Source: Schleiferilactobacillus harbinensis DSM 16991
GTDB lineage: Bacteria > Bacillota > Bacilli > Lactobacillales > Lactobacillaceae
Assembly (NCBI RefSeq): GCF_000425885.1
Contig: NZ_AUEH01000001.1
Coordinates: 220,670 to 284,669, forward strand
Length of the DNA: 64,000 nt
Direction of reading: 5' to 3'
Shown: in pieces, positions 17,942 through 27,107 of the stretch
Layout of the letters: the number at the start of each line of letters is the position of its first letter
How positions within the stretch are numbered: position 1 is the stretch's first letter
Made by a program: the position numbers and the translations under genes
Notes under the pieces: generated by a model
Databases searched by the model: none
Told to the model about the DNA's origin: nothing
Seen by the model: the letters and a program-made list of their open reading frames with translations, nothing else

Positions 17942-19717
17942 CTATTCGAAATCGGTTTCTCCCGGTAAGGTGAAGTGCACATTGTTGTAGCTGTGGTTCA
18001 GGATGAACCAGCTGCCGACGAGGATAATGACGCCAGCAATCAAGGTGAGCCACCACGGCAGGAATACAATGGCGAAACCGCCAACCGTAGCGACGACCAT
18101 GGCAATCAGCACTCCGCCAAGAGTGGCCCCAGAGTTCACTTGCCCGGCTTGAAAGACGGTACTGTAAGGGGCTGTGCCCTGCATCAAAGCACCGTTAATA
18201 ATCGTAATCAGCAAACCTAACCCCAGACCGACCAGAATGTTGGCCAGCACTTTCCACGGCGGCAAAAAGAACAGCGTGAGCAACCCCACGATAATAATGA
18301 GCGGCGCCGCCAACCGGACGAAGACTGTGCGCACGGCCTCCCGATACAAGACGCTTTTATTGAACGCCGGGATGGTCGCAAACAATTTCATCGCGGATGG
18401 ATTTTTGCTGAAGCGCAGGAAGTATATCGCCGTCACGATGCCGATGGTACAAAACAAGGGCGCCACGCTCCAAACAAAGTTGTTCTGGATAACCGACAGG
18501 ATGTCAGCTTGCTTGCCCGAGTTGCTGATGGTCGGGACCAATACGACGATGATCATGACAATGCCAATGGCCATCTGCGGGTATACCCGCATCTTATAAT
18601 CCCCATCCGCCTGCATCATCCGCCAACTGAGGGTAAAGAACGTGCGCTGATCCTTATCCTGGGGGACAAGCCGGCGCATCGCGCGGAAGAAGATGCCGGA
18701 ATGCACTGGTTCTTCCCCGCTCTCGCTAAGCTTGCTCAAGTTGTTCGTCAAGCGCCGCATGGCGGGAGCGTAAACAAAGTAGCTGATAATCATTGCCGCG
18801 AGCATCAAAATCGTCAGAATACCACCCGCGTTGAATTGTTGTGTTTGCAGCCAGGCATTCGGCCCAGTGAACCAGAATGGATAAATCAAGGCCATGAACC
18901 AGGCAAACTGCATGGGCCGATTCATACTCAGGCCGCCATGGGCAGACAACTGAGTCATGATATTCGGCAACTGATACATGAAGACGGACAGAACAATGAT
19001 GATGATCTGAATCATGCTGAGAATGTTCTTCAACCGTTCACCCCGGAAGAAGTGCAGGACAACAGCATACAGGCCAATCGACACCACATAGTTCACCAGC
19101 ATGAGCACGACAGAACTGACTAAGAAAATCACCCCGTCAGGAATACCCATGAAGAAGAATGAGGAGACGATGGGGACGGTCATCATCGCGATAAATAGGG
19201 ACAGCACATAAACCAAAATATGTGCTGTCTGCGCGGCCGAGCGTGTTTTTTCACTCACGCCCCGGGTTTCTAATATCCCCACATCGCGTACGTCCAACAG
19301 GCTGCCAGAGAAGGCTTGGACGAGGACAGTCATGTACATGAACGTATAAAACAACATCGCAGTGCCCAGACCCACCACTGGGTTCTTAGGGAATTGGCCG
19401 ATAAACATGATTAGGATCAAACTGACTAGTGCGTAGACCCACAATCCACGAAAGAACGCATTTTTCCCCGCCCGCCGGCGGCCATTATCCAAAGTGCTCA
19501 TGAAACTAGGATCAACGGCGTCCATATACAGTTTGTACCCAACAATCAACCGAAACTGCGGATAATCCACCCCCACTCGGGTCAAGAATCCTTTGAACAA
19601 GTCAAAAAACTTCAACCACCGAGAATTACTCAGCAATTCATCCGGCGTATCCGGTGCCGGTTCATTCGGCGTACTGCCGTCATCCAACTCGTTTTTCTTC
19701 TTAAATAGATTCATCAT
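17942..19717 (-). CDS. ABC exporter permease, copy 1 of a tandem pair
   Basis: A 591-residue polytopic membrane protein, paralogue of the next gene. It starts six bases after the stop of the ATPase gene, and the stretch GCGGGGTGACGGACA serves as ribosome binding site. The N-terminal 30 residues are charged and cytoplasmic; membrane segments are spread over about 100-320 and 385-580. The substrate cannot be inferred, and no bacteriocin or regulator gene lies next to it. Confidence 0.8.
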   Translation of the reverse strand: MMNLFKKKNELDDGSTPNEPAPDTPDELLSNSRWLKFFDLFKGFLTRVGVDYPQFRLIVGYKLYMDAVDPSFMSTLDNGRRRAGKNAFFRGLWVYALVSLILIMFIGQFPKNPVVGLGTAMLFYTFMYMTVLVQAFSGSLLDVRDVGILETRGVSEKTRSAAQTAHILVYVLSLFIAMMTVPIVSSFFFMGIPDGVIFLVSSVVLMLVNYVVSIGLYAVVLHFFRGERLKNILSMIQIIIIVLSVFMYQLPNIMTQLSAHGGLSMNRPMQFAWFMALIYPFWFTGPNAWLQTQQFNAGGILTILMLAAMIISYFVYAPAMRRLTNNLSKLSESGEEPVHSGIFFRAMRRLVPQDKDQRTFFTLSWRMMQADGDYKMRVYPQMAIGIVMIIVVLVPTISNSGKQADILSVIQNNFVWSVAPLFCTIGIVTAIYFLRFSKNPSAMKLFATIPAFNKSVLYREAVRTVFVRLAAPLIIIVGLLTLFFLPPWKVLANILVGLGLGLLITIINGALMQGTAPYSTVFQAGQVNSGATLGGVLIAMVVATVGGFAIVFLPWWLTLIAGVIILVGSWFILNHSYNNVHFTLPGETDFE

Positions 19718-19723
19718 TGTCCG

Positions 19724-20497
19724 TCACCCCGCTTCAATGACGTTCACGAAGTCCGCCGCCTTCTGTCCGTGTTCGGAGAAGCCGGTGAGTTCATTGAACA
19801 GTTCCTGCAAGGTCTGGTCCTTTTCGGCGTTCAATTCAGCGAAGGTCCCGTTGGCGATGACCTTGCCATCGTTCAGCAATAGAATCCGATCGGACACTTT
19901 CTGCACAACATCCAGAATATGGGAAGAATAGAAAATGGTCTTCCCTGAATCCCGCAATCGTTGAAGGACTTCTTCAATGATCAAGACTGAATTGGCATCC
20001 AGGCCATTCAACGGTTCATCCCAGAATAACAAGTCCGGATTATGCAGCAGACTGGCGATGATCAAGACCATTTGGCGCATCCCCTTGGAAAAGCCGCTGA
20101 TCCGGGCATCAATAGAACTCTTCATCCCGACGATCGTCAATAATTCACTGGCCTTCGCTTCCGCGTCGGCCTGGGGCATACCGTACAGTTGGCCAACAAA
20201 ACCGAGGTACTCTTTAGCTGTGAGCACGTCAAAAACATCGGCGCTTTCTGGCACATACCCGATGCGTTTCTTATAGTCGGTGTCCCCGGGATGGATCTCT
20301 TGGCCAAAGACGGAAATTGTCCCCCGGTCCACTTTAGTCAGACCTAATATCATCTTCACCGTGGTACTCTTGCCGGCACCGTTGGGACCAATATAGCCGA
20401 CGATCGTCCCGGGGTCGACGGAGAACGACAGGCCAGTGAGAATTGGGGTTACTTCATAGGATTTATAAACATCAGATAATTCAATAATTGCTGCCAT
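19724..20497 (-). CDS. ABC transporter ATP-binding protein
   Basis: A 257-residue stand-alone ATPase of the ABC-2 exporter type: Walker A GPNGAGKST, signature FSKGMRQ, Walker B LLFWDEPLNGLD and the H-loop SSH. It is the first gene of a three-gene operon with two large paralogous permeases following at 6 and about 36 bases. It powers that exporter. A 5' region of about 150 bases separates it from the DegV gene terminator. Confidence 0.88.
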   Translation of the reverse strand: MAAIIELSDVYKSYEVTPILTGLSFSVDPGTIVGYIGPNGAGKSTTVKMILGLTKVDRGTISVFGQEIHPGDTDYKKRIGYVPESADVFDVLTAKEYLGFVGQLYGMPQADAEAKASELLTIVGMKSSIDARISGFSKGMRQMVLIIASLLHNPDLLFWDEPLNGLDANSVLIIEEVLQRLRDSGKTIFYSSHILDVVQKVSDRILLLNDGKVIANGTFAELNAEKDQTLQELFNELTGFSEHGQKAADFVNVIEAG

Positions 20498-20590
20498 GCT
20501 GACACACCCGCTTTCTATCGGCAGGATAGCATACCGCGTGGGAAAATTAAAGAAAAATGAACAATTATTGTATATCGCAGAGAATGAATA

Positions 20591-20626
20591 AACCGCCAGT
20601 GCCGGTGGGATGCGGGATTGGCGGTT
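20591..20626 (-). terminator. Terminator-like hairpin after degV
   Basis: AACCGCCA (20591-20598) pairs with TGGCGGTT (20619-20626). On the minus strand it is followed only by TTTATTC, so it is a weaker candidate. Confidence 0.5.
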
Positions 20627-20649
20627 GGTATGGTTATCTTACAAAAATG

Positions 20650-21519
20650 TTAGTTGGTGACTTTCAAAACATCTGCCATCCAGGCGATGGCAATGGCCTT
20701 TTCGCCCAAGTGGGTGCCGATCACCGGCCCGAATTCATTCAGCTCGAAGGCGACCCTAGGGAAGCGCGGCTCCAGATCCGCCAACCAGCGTTTGCCCTCT
20801 TCCGGGTCGTTGGCGTGGATCACCAGACAGCGGACAGGATAGTCCACATCGGCGATGCGTTCGCTGAAGATCGTTTCGGCTCGCTTATAAGCCTTTTTGA
20901 TCGAGCGGACTTTTTCAAAGGCGACGATCTTATCCTCATCATTGAACGTCAGCAGCGGCTTGATCTTCAGCATCCCGCCGATGAAGGCCGAGGCGTTGGA
21001 CAGCCGGCCGCCACGGACCAGATTTTGCAGGTCGTTGACGATGAAAACTTCATCCATAGTCGCGCGCAGCTTGTCCAAGCTGGCCAAAATCTCGTCCAGA
21101 GACTTGCCCGCGGCGGCTAAGCGGGCGGCGGCGATGACCAGGTAGCCCATCAGCTTGACCGTGATGTGGGAATCGTAAGGCACCAGCCGGACATTAGTGA
21201 GCGTCGGCGCCAGACCGACCAAGGTGTTATAGAAGCCAGAGATCGTACTGGCCAAATGAATGGAAAGAATCGTGTCATAGCCTTCATTGGCTAAGTTTTC
21301 ATACAGTTTAGTCACTTCGCCCAGCGGTGGTTGGGACGTGCTGGGGAAAGACTGACTGGTCCGCATTTTAGCATAGAAAGTGGGCGAATCAATCGTCACG
21401 CCTTCGTCGTACACTTGTCCATCCAAAATGACGGGAATAGGAACGACTGAGATATGGTAGCGCGCCACCTCTTCATCAGTTAAATATGCGGTACTATCGG
21501 TTACGATGGCGATGCGCAT
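20650..21519 (-). CDS. DegV family fatty-acid-binding protein
   Basis: About 289 residues. N-terminal IAIVTDSTAYL is the DegV signature, SIHLASTISGFYN holds the Ser/Thr that bind the carboxylate of the lipid, and GGRLSNASAFIGGMLKIKPLL is also characteristic. Members bind fatty acids and feed the FakA kinase system (FakB role). GGCAGGG lies before ATG 21519, preferred over the upstream in-frame start. A second DegV gene is present at 45.7 kb. No fakA is in the window. Confidence 0.88.
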   Translation of the reverse strand: MRIAIVTDSTAYLTDEEVARYHISVVPIPVILDGQVYDEGVTIDSPTFYAKMRTSQSFPSTSQPPLGEVTKLYENLANEGYDTILSIHLASTISGFYNTLVGLAPTLTNVRLVPYDSHITVKLMGYLVIAAARLAAAGKSLDEILASLDKLRATMDEVFIVNDLQNLVRGGRLSNASAFIGGMLKIKPLLTFNDEDKIVAFEKVRSIKKAYKRAETIFSERIADVDYPVRCLVIHANDPEEGKRWLADLEPRFPRVAFELNEFGPVIGTHLGEKAIAIAWMADVLKVTN

Positions 21520-21546
21520 CCGGTACCCTGCCTTTCTAATCACTCA

Positions 21547-22848
21547 TTACTTATCAAACGCGTCTAGCAATGCGTCCCCATCCGTGGGATAGGGATAACG
21601 CAGCCCCAAAACGTGGGCAAAAGTGGGGCCTTCATCCACCAGCTTGGCGCTGGGAATCGTGAAGCCGGACTTGATGCCGGGACCGTTAAGGATCAGGGTC
21701 GTGGCGTAATCGTCCTTGAACGGCGAATAGCCATGAACAGCCCGGTAGCGCTCCGGCTGGCCGATGTCGTTGGGGTCCACGTCTTCAGTGATCGCGCCGT
21801 TGGCGTCGTCAATGAAGTAGAAGCCGCGTTTGGCTTCGACGAGAAAAGCGCAGCCGGGATCGGCCCCGAAATCGGCTGCAGCCCCGGCAGAATAGACGTG
21901 CTCAATGCCCGGGACCGGTGCGATCAAGTCGGCAATCTCTTTGTCCAGCTGGGCATTGCGGTCGCGGACATAAACGTAGGTGGACCCGTCCGCCGACTTG
22001 GCCAAAACCCGCCAGTCCTTGGCAATCATGCCCTCCGGCGTCGCCCGCTGCCAGCCCTTAGCTCGGAACAGCGCGTTAAGCCGGATCATCGTATGCACGT
22101 CGATCTGGTAATGATCGCCAAGAACAGCAAAAGTGGTGTTGGCGTACGTGTGAGTGTCCTTGGTTGCTTGAATGATCCGACCCAGTCGCGTATCTAGCCG
22201 CTTGCGGGCAGCCAGGGCTTCCCGGGACAATACCCCATGGGCGTGGCGCTGGGAGTCCATGTCCACCAGGTGGATCATGGTCAGATCCGGCTGCTTGCGG
22301 ACGATGGTGTCCACCGCGGAGGCGGTGACGAAGTCATCCAGCTGGGGCTGGTGAATGCCGTCCCGCAACTTCCCATATTTTGCATTCAACCGCAGGATAA
22401 ACAGCGGCGAACTGGCCCACAGGGAAATCAGCACCTGGTTGGTCCAGATTCGATTAGGGAAAATCTCGGCGATATTGTAGTCGATCCCGCTGCGGGCCGT
22501 GACGGGCCACAAAAAGGCCGCCGTCGTCATCCCCGCTTCATGGGCCAGCTGATACAGCGGTGTGGCGTGGACGTCCTTGCGGTACCAATACCAGTCCGGC
22601 GACAGCCGCTCTGGCTGGATCTTAGTATTATTCACGATACCGTGCGTGCGCGGATACATGCCGGTAATGATGCTGGTATGGGACGGATAGGTCAATGTCG
22701 GGTAAATGCCTCGGACATTTTGCACATGCGTCCCGCTCGCAATCAGTGCCCGCAAATTGGGCAGATCTTGTAACGCCTCAGGCTTAAGATCATCAGCACC
22801 CATCGCATCCAGGGACACCACGACCAGTTTTTGTTTACGATTCCCCAC
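21547..22848 (-). CDS. Alkaline-phosphatase superfamily phosphodiesterase (NPP type)
   Basis: A protein of about 433 residues with the nucleotide pyrophosphatase/phosphodiesterase layout. D14 (VVSLDAMG) is a metal ligand, the nucleophile Thr is T53 in PTLTYPSHTS, and VLGDHYQIDVH and AVHGYSPFKDD carry further metal-binding Asp/His residues. There is no signal peptide with the chosen start: GTG 22848, six bases after GAGGTG, fits better than the earlier in-frame start. It would then be a cytoplasmic enzyme acting on nucleotides or phosphodiesters of unknown identity. Confidence 0.82.
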   Translation of the reverse strand: MGNRKQKLVVVSLDAMGADDLKPEALQDLPNLRALIASGTHVQNVRGIYPTLTYPSHTSIITGMYPRTHGIVNNTKIQPERLSPDWYWYRKDVHATPLYQLAHEAGMTTAAFLWPVTARSGIDYNIAEIFPNRIWTNQVLISLWASSPLFILRLNAKYGKLRDGIHQPQLDDFVTASAVDTIVRKQPDLTMIHLVDMDSQRHAHGVLSREALAARKRLDTRLGRIIQATKDTHTYANTTFAVLGDHYQIDVHTMIRLNALFRAKGWQRATPEGMIAKDWRVLAKSADGSTYVYVRDRNAQLDKEIADLIAPVPGIEHVYSAGAAADFGADPGCAFLVEAKRGFYFIDDANGAITEDVDPNDIGQPERYRAVHGYSPFKDDYATTLILNGPGIKSGFTIPSAKLVDEGPTFAHVLGLRYPYPTDGDALLDAFDK

Positions 22849-22882
22849 GAAAATCACCTCGGAGGATATTATAGCATATGTT

Positions 22883-22917
22883 AAAAGAGCGCCGGTCATG
22901 CATGATGACCGGCGCTC
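22883..22917 (-). terminator. Intrinsic terminator after the serine hydrolase gene
   Basis: GAGCGCCGGTCAT (22887-22899) pairs with ATGACCGGCGCTC (22905-22917), a 13-bp perfect stem; on the minus strand it is followed by TTTT. Confidence 0.85.
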
Positions 22918-22932
22918 AATAGACATTCCGGT

Positions 22933-24489
22933 TTAACGCAAACCGGCGTTGTTGACGAACTGCCAATACCATTCGCCCCGGCTGGCGGCATTATCAATGT
23001 CGAAGTCCCGGTTGTCGATATAGACCACCGCGGTGTTGCCGTCCCGGCTCATTAAGAAAATAGTCTCCTGGGAGGCTTTGACCCCATGGGAATAATAATG
23101 ATCAGCGTCATTGTACAGGCCGCCGCGGTAAGTGCCGTCGGTCGCCGTCCACAGGTCGGATAAGGCTTGCTGGCTGATGATTTTGCCCTGAGTAATGGCT
23201 TGTTCCAGCTTATACAGGGCGAAAGAGGTCATATAAATGTTGCCGGTGCCCAGTTCGCTGTGCATGTCGGCCAAGGTCTCGTCATCCGTGCGGTCATAGC
23301 CGGTTTCGGTGACGTAGCTGACGGTGTGGTTGGGCTGGTTGGCCATATCCCAAGCAAAGCCTGCTTGGTCGGCTCCAAGACCCAGCGGCTTGAAGAGCCG
23401 GTCTTGGACCAGCTGCTCGTAGCTTTGGCCGGTGACCTGTTCCAAGATACCCGTCAGCAGCCAGTAGTTTACCCCCTGGTAATTGGAGACGCCGTGCTGG
23501 CTGGGATCGTATTGCATGAGTGAAATCGCCCGCTGCACAACCTGAGCGTCGGTCAAAACATCAGTCGGCACATCGTCAGTCATGGTCAGTCCAGAACGCA
23601 TATCCAACAGATCACGGATCGTAATGTTGTATGAAGCGGGGACGTCAGGCAAGTATTGATTGATGTTATCCGTGTAACTGAGCTGACCGTCACCAACCGC
23701 TTGGGCGATCAGCACTCCGGTCAAGGACTTCTCCACTGAGGCAATCTGGTATAGGGATTGCACGGTATTCGCCCGGGCAGCGGCTGCATCAGCCATACCA
23801 TAGGCGCCGTGGAAAATCACCTGTCCGTTGCGCACCAGCAGTAAAGTCCCATTGAACTGCTCGCTCATTAACCGATTATACAGCTGATCATTGGCACTCT
23901 GGTTTAACAGATCCACACTGGCCGTTCCATTTTGCTGGGCGTAGCTCTGGTCCACTGCAACGGCCTTGGCGTTCACCCACTGGTTGCCGCCCAAGTTGTA
24001 CCAGTGCTGGCCATCGCTGGTGGTGGCGATGGAAAATGCCTGCCAGCGCGACCCTTGATTCAGCCAGCGGCCAGCGTAACTGCCCTGCAAACCGATCCAC
24101 AGGGGTTCGTTATTTTTAAGTTGAACGGTGCCTTTGAAAGATTGCGTACTCGTCTGCGGCAGGGCACCCACATCGGCCCCATCTACCCATTGGTTATTGG
24201 CCACTTCGTACCACGTGGTACCGGCTGCTTCGGCCTTGTTCCAAGTCTTCCAGGACGTCCCCACGGCCAGCGTGCGGCCGGTACTTTGCTTAGCGGCGCC
24301 AAAGCCGGTGTATAAAATAGCGGGTTTGTTGATCCCGATGACATCATTGGCCGGCAACGGCGTGATCGTCCCTGCCGCTGTCGTGATGGTCGCCGCGTGG
24401 ACTGGCCGGTTTTGACCCGCTATTGGGGCAATCGCCAGTAAGGCCAGGAGTGACAGTGTCATAACGCGCATCGTTTTCTTTTTCATCAT
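22933..24489 (-). CDS. Secreted serine hydrolase (beta-lactamase/PBP4-like) with surface repeats
   Basis: A 518-residue exported protein: signal peptide of about 32 residues ending VHAA, then two repeats of about 65 residues carrying WYEVANNQWV and WYNLGGNQWV (wall-attachment-like modules). A class C beta-lactamase fold follows from about 205. The nucleophile motif is S251-V-E-K254. Where relatives have Y-x-N, this protein has Y-Q-G (SNYQGVNY). The third motif is not clear; HGV in YSHGVKAS is a candidate. The family includes D-amino acid peptidases, esterases and carboxypeptidases, so the substrate is open. GAGGAG lies 11 bases before ATG 24489. Confidence 0.82.
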   Translation of the reverse strand: MMKKKTMRVMTLSLLALLAIAPIAGQNRPVHAATITTAAGTITPLPANDVIGINKPAILYTGFGAAKQSTGRTLAVGTSWKTWNKAEAAGTTWYEVANNQWVDGADVGALPQTSTQSFKGTVQLKNNEPLWIGLQGSYAGRWLNQGSRWQAFSIATTSDGQHWYNLGGNQWVNAKAVAVDQSYAQQNGTASVDLLNQSANDQLYNRLMSEQFNGTLLLVRNGQVIFHGAYGMADAAAARANTVQSLYQIASVEKSLTGVLIAQAVGDGQLSYTDNINQYLPDVPASYNITIRDLLDMRSGLTMTDDVPTDVLTDAQVVQRAISLMQYDPSQHGVSNYQGVNYWLLTGILEQVTGQSYEQLVQDRLFKPLGLGADQAGFAWDMANQPNHTVSYVTETGYDRTDDETLADMHSELGTGNIYMTSFALYKLEQAITQGKIISQQALSDLWTATDGTYRGGLYNDADHYYSHGVKASQETIFLMSRDGNTAVVYIDNRDFDIDNAASRGEWYWQFVNNAGLR

Positions 24490-24682
24490 CAGTTTGTAAT
24501 CTCCTCACGGGCATTATCCTACCGCATTTGCGACCGTTTGTGCACGTCAAAAATGTTCAAGATTGGTTACAAACCGATGACAGGCTGAAACAAAGCGTGA
24601 GTTGGGTTAGAAAAATAGTTCAACTGCGGCGTGAAAACAGGTATCATCAAAGACACAAGCACCGCGAAAGAAGCTGATGTGA

Positions 24683-25477
24683 TTGACTACTGTGCTGACT
24701 GTTTCCCATATTGCCCACCAATTCAACCGTCGGCCGCTGTTGCAGGATGTGTCTTTTACCATCCAGGCCGGCGAGGCCGTGATGCTCACCGGGGCCAACG
24801 GCTCGGGCAAATCCACGCTGCTGCGGATCATGGCCGGGTTGTTGCGGCCGCGCAACGGGACGGTGACGTTTGCGCCAGATCTGCTCTGGCAATGGTGTCC
24901 GGATAGCTTGTCCCGAGAAGCCTTGCCGACCCGGACTTTTCTGACCGAGTGCGGTCAGATTGGCGGCCTGCCCGCCGCGGACCGGCAGACCCAAATCACC
25001 GCGCTGGCGGCAGAGTTTGCTTTGACCCCCTATTTGGCGACCCCCTTGCGCAATTTGTCCAAGGGGAATCGGCAAAAGGCAGCGGTGATTCAAGCGCTGC
25101 TGGGCAACCCCGGGCTGATTCTGATGGATGAACCGTTGTCCGGGATCGACAAAGATGCCCGGCCGAAGATCATCACCTATTTGCAGCGGTTCCGCCAAGC
25201 CGGCGGCGCCCTGGTGGTGATCGCCCATGAACCCGCGGTGATTCAGCAGCTGGGTACCACAGTGTACCGGTTGGCGGAGGGCCAATTACGACCAGAAAAT
25301 GGGCCGACTACTCAGCCCACCTACGTGATTCGGTTCGCCCCAACCGACCAAGCACAACCCCTGCCAGCGGATTGGGCGCCGGATCAGCTGCGGGTGCCCG
25401 CCGCCAACCATGACCAAGTGCTGGCGACGCTGATTCAGCGCGGTTACACGATCCAGGAGGTGCACCATGAAAATTAA
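24683..25477 (+). CDS. ABC transporter ATP-binding protein
   Basis: A 264-residue ATPase with Walker A TGANGSGKST, signature NLSKGNRQK and Walker B LILMDEPLSGID. The last 60 residues form an extra domain after the canonical fold. The start is probably TTG 24683 (GAAAGAAG nine bases upstream); GTG 24692 is an alternative. It overlaps the permease gene by 11 bases, so the two make one transporter of the ABC-2 exporter kind. Substrate unknown. Confidence 0.85.
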   Translation: MTTVLTVSHIAHQFNRRPLLQDVSFTIQAGEAVMLTGANGSGKSTLLRIMAGLLRPRNGTVTFAPDLLWQWCPDSLSREALPTRTFLTECGQIGGLPAADRQTQITALAAEFALTPYLATPLRNLSKGNRQKAAVIQALLGNPGLILMDEPLSGIDKDARPKIITYLQRFRQAGGALVVIAHEPAVIQQLGTTVYRLAEGQLRPENGPTTQPTYVIRFAPTDQAQPLPADWAPDQLRVPAANHDQVLATLIQRGYTIQEVHHEN

Positions 25478-26195
25478 AGGCATGCTGCTGTTCTACGTGC
25501 ATCGGTACTTACATAGTATTTATCTGATCCTGCCCTTGCTGTTGTGGTTTATTTTCCTGACCACGAATTATGCCATCGCCCCCCAGTACTTTGCTTCGGC
25601 CATCGGGGCCAATGCACTGGTCCTGGTACTTTTGATGACCTGGGTGGCTTACGCCGTGAACAGCATTATCAGCGACACCGCCCTGAGTATTGCTGTGGTC
25701 CAAGCCCGCTCCTGGTGGACGACCTATTGGGTCAAATGGCTCTTTTTTGCGCTGGTGGCGGGCCTGTTCAGCCTAATCGGCATTATTTTCCCGCTGGTCC
25801 GTTGGCTCGCCCCGGGCACCCCATTTTTCTTTGAACGCTTGACGGGTCAGCATTTCCTGGCCGCTTTTCTGCTCATGTGGACCATTTCAATGCCCGGAAT
25901 GGCCATTGGTAATTTCTTCAATCGGCACGTGGTGGCGAATCGGTATTTTGCCGTCCTGCTGACGATTCTGGTGCTGATCTGCGGCTATATTACCCCTACC
26001 CTGGCGGCGGACTATGCGTGGTGGCACTGGGTGAGCTGGCTGCTGCCGCCGACCGGCGAGGCGCTGACGGTGTTGAATCAGTTTGCGTCCCTGAGCAACG
26101 GGCAAGCGCTGTTGTGGGCGGGCATTCAGTTGTTGTATGCCGGCGTGGTGGCGGGGGTTTCTTATGCGTGGCAGCAACGGCGGAAAATGGCATAA
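25467..26195 (+). CDS. ABC-2 type permease
   Basis: A 242-residue protein with six hydrophobic segments (about 17-33, 45-68, 88-112, 130-150, 160-180, 215-235), the usual size for an ABC-2 permease. AGGAGGTG lies right before ATG 25467, within the ATPase gene. It works with that ATPase. No clue to substrate. Confidence 0.8.
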   Translation: MKIKGMLLFYVHRYLHSIYLILPLLLWFIFLTTNYAIAPQYFASAIGANALVLVLLMTWVAYAVNSIISDTALSIAVVQARSWWTTYWVKWLFFALVAGLFSLIGIIFPLVRWLAPGTPFFFERLTGQHFLAAFLLMWTISMPGMAIGNFFNRHVVANRYFAVLLTILVLICGYITPTLAADYAWWHWVSWLLPPTGEALTVLNQFASLSNGQALLWAGIQLLYAGVVAGVSYAWQQRRKMA

Positions 26196-26227
26196 AAAAA
26201 GAATGGGCAGCCAGCTGTCCATTCCTG
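26194..26227. terminator. Bidirectional terminator
   Basis: GAATGG (26201-26206) pairs with CCATTC (26219-26224). The seven As on the left give a T run for the minus-strand gene that ends at 26241. Confidence 0.7.
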
Positions 26228-26240
26228 AAATAACACGTTA

Positions 26241-26534
26241 TTACTTTTCTTCTCTGGGTCGAACGCGGATGCGCATTTGTAGCAATGTCATGGACGTTGC
26301 TACGCCCATACCAACGACAACGACCAATCCCCAGGGTACCGGATTGAGATACGCTCGCACGCCAATAACGATCCAGTACAGCAAAAAAGCAACCAGAGCA
26401 ACCCACCAAACGGGCCCGCGCATGACGCGCCGGACAATTGGTGCCCAAAACGAGATTAGATTGAGCAATATGAAAAATACGGCGACAAAATTGAACACTG
26501 CAATTTCTTGCATGGTTTCAGGGTTGATTGACAT
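26241..26534 (-). CDS. Small three-segment membrane protein, paralogue A
   Basis: A 97-residue hydrophobic protein with membrane segments at about 10-28, 38-56 and 65-85. It is clearly paralogous to the next gene (MSINPETMQEIAVFN against xSMNPATMQEIVVFN; RGPVWWV in both; GVR-YLNPVP in both). GAGGTG seven bases upstream supports ATG 26534. Function unknown; the arrangement as a tandem pair hints at a two-component membrane complex. Confidence 0.65.
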   Translation of the reverse strand: MSINPETMQEIAVFNFVAVFFILLNLISFWAPIVRRVMRGPVWWVALVAFLLYWIVIGVRAYLNPVPWGLVVVVGMGVATSMTLLQMRIRVRPREEK

Positions 26535-26670
26535 GCACAGCCACCTCTTTCTTTTGCGGCTATTATACGCCACCATACTGCAAAAGTATGTCGCCATTTT
26601 GTAGATCTGGTAGAAACACTTATTGAAGTAGCGACGACATGCCCACACTCTGTAGCATGGAACAACACAA

Positions 26671-26964
26671 TTACTTTGCTTGTCTTGGTCGACCGAGGAA
26701 ACGTATGGTAAACATGGAAAAGAATGCAGTCATGCCCATGCCTGCGACTTGTACCAGCCCTGACGGCACCGGATTGAGATACACTCGGACACCAGTGACC
26801 AGCCAGTATAGCAGAAATACAGCGAGGACGACCCACCAAACCGGTCCGCGCAGGATCCGCTGGACATTTTTTGCCCAAAGCGCGATCACTATGAGGATCA
26901 TGATCAACACAACAACACCATTGAACACCACGATTTCTTGCATCGTTGCGGGGTTCATTGACAA
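26671..26964 (-). CDS. Small three-segment membrane protein, paralogue B
   Basis: A 97-residue paralogue of the neighbouring gene. TTG 26964 is the likely start: AGGAG lies six bases upstream and the codon aligns with the ATG of the sister gene; ATG 26958 is the alternative. Three membrane segments and a basic C-terminus (FLGRPRQAK) suggest the tail faces the cytoplasm. Confidence 0.65.
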   Translation of the reverse strand: MSMNPATMQEIVVFNGVVVLIMILIVIALWAKNVQRILRGPVWWVVLAVFLLYWLVTGVRVYLNPVPSGLVQVAGMGMTAFFSMFTIRFLGRPRQAK

Positions 26965-27107
26965 ACACCTCTCCTATAGAAACATATGGTGAGCATTGAC
27001 AGGATCCAGCCACCTCTATTATACCGCCTCACGATGAATGCGCGTACATCATATGCATCCGCGCTACGATTAAGAAGTATACAATTGTAGAACGGTGTTG
27101 ATCACCC

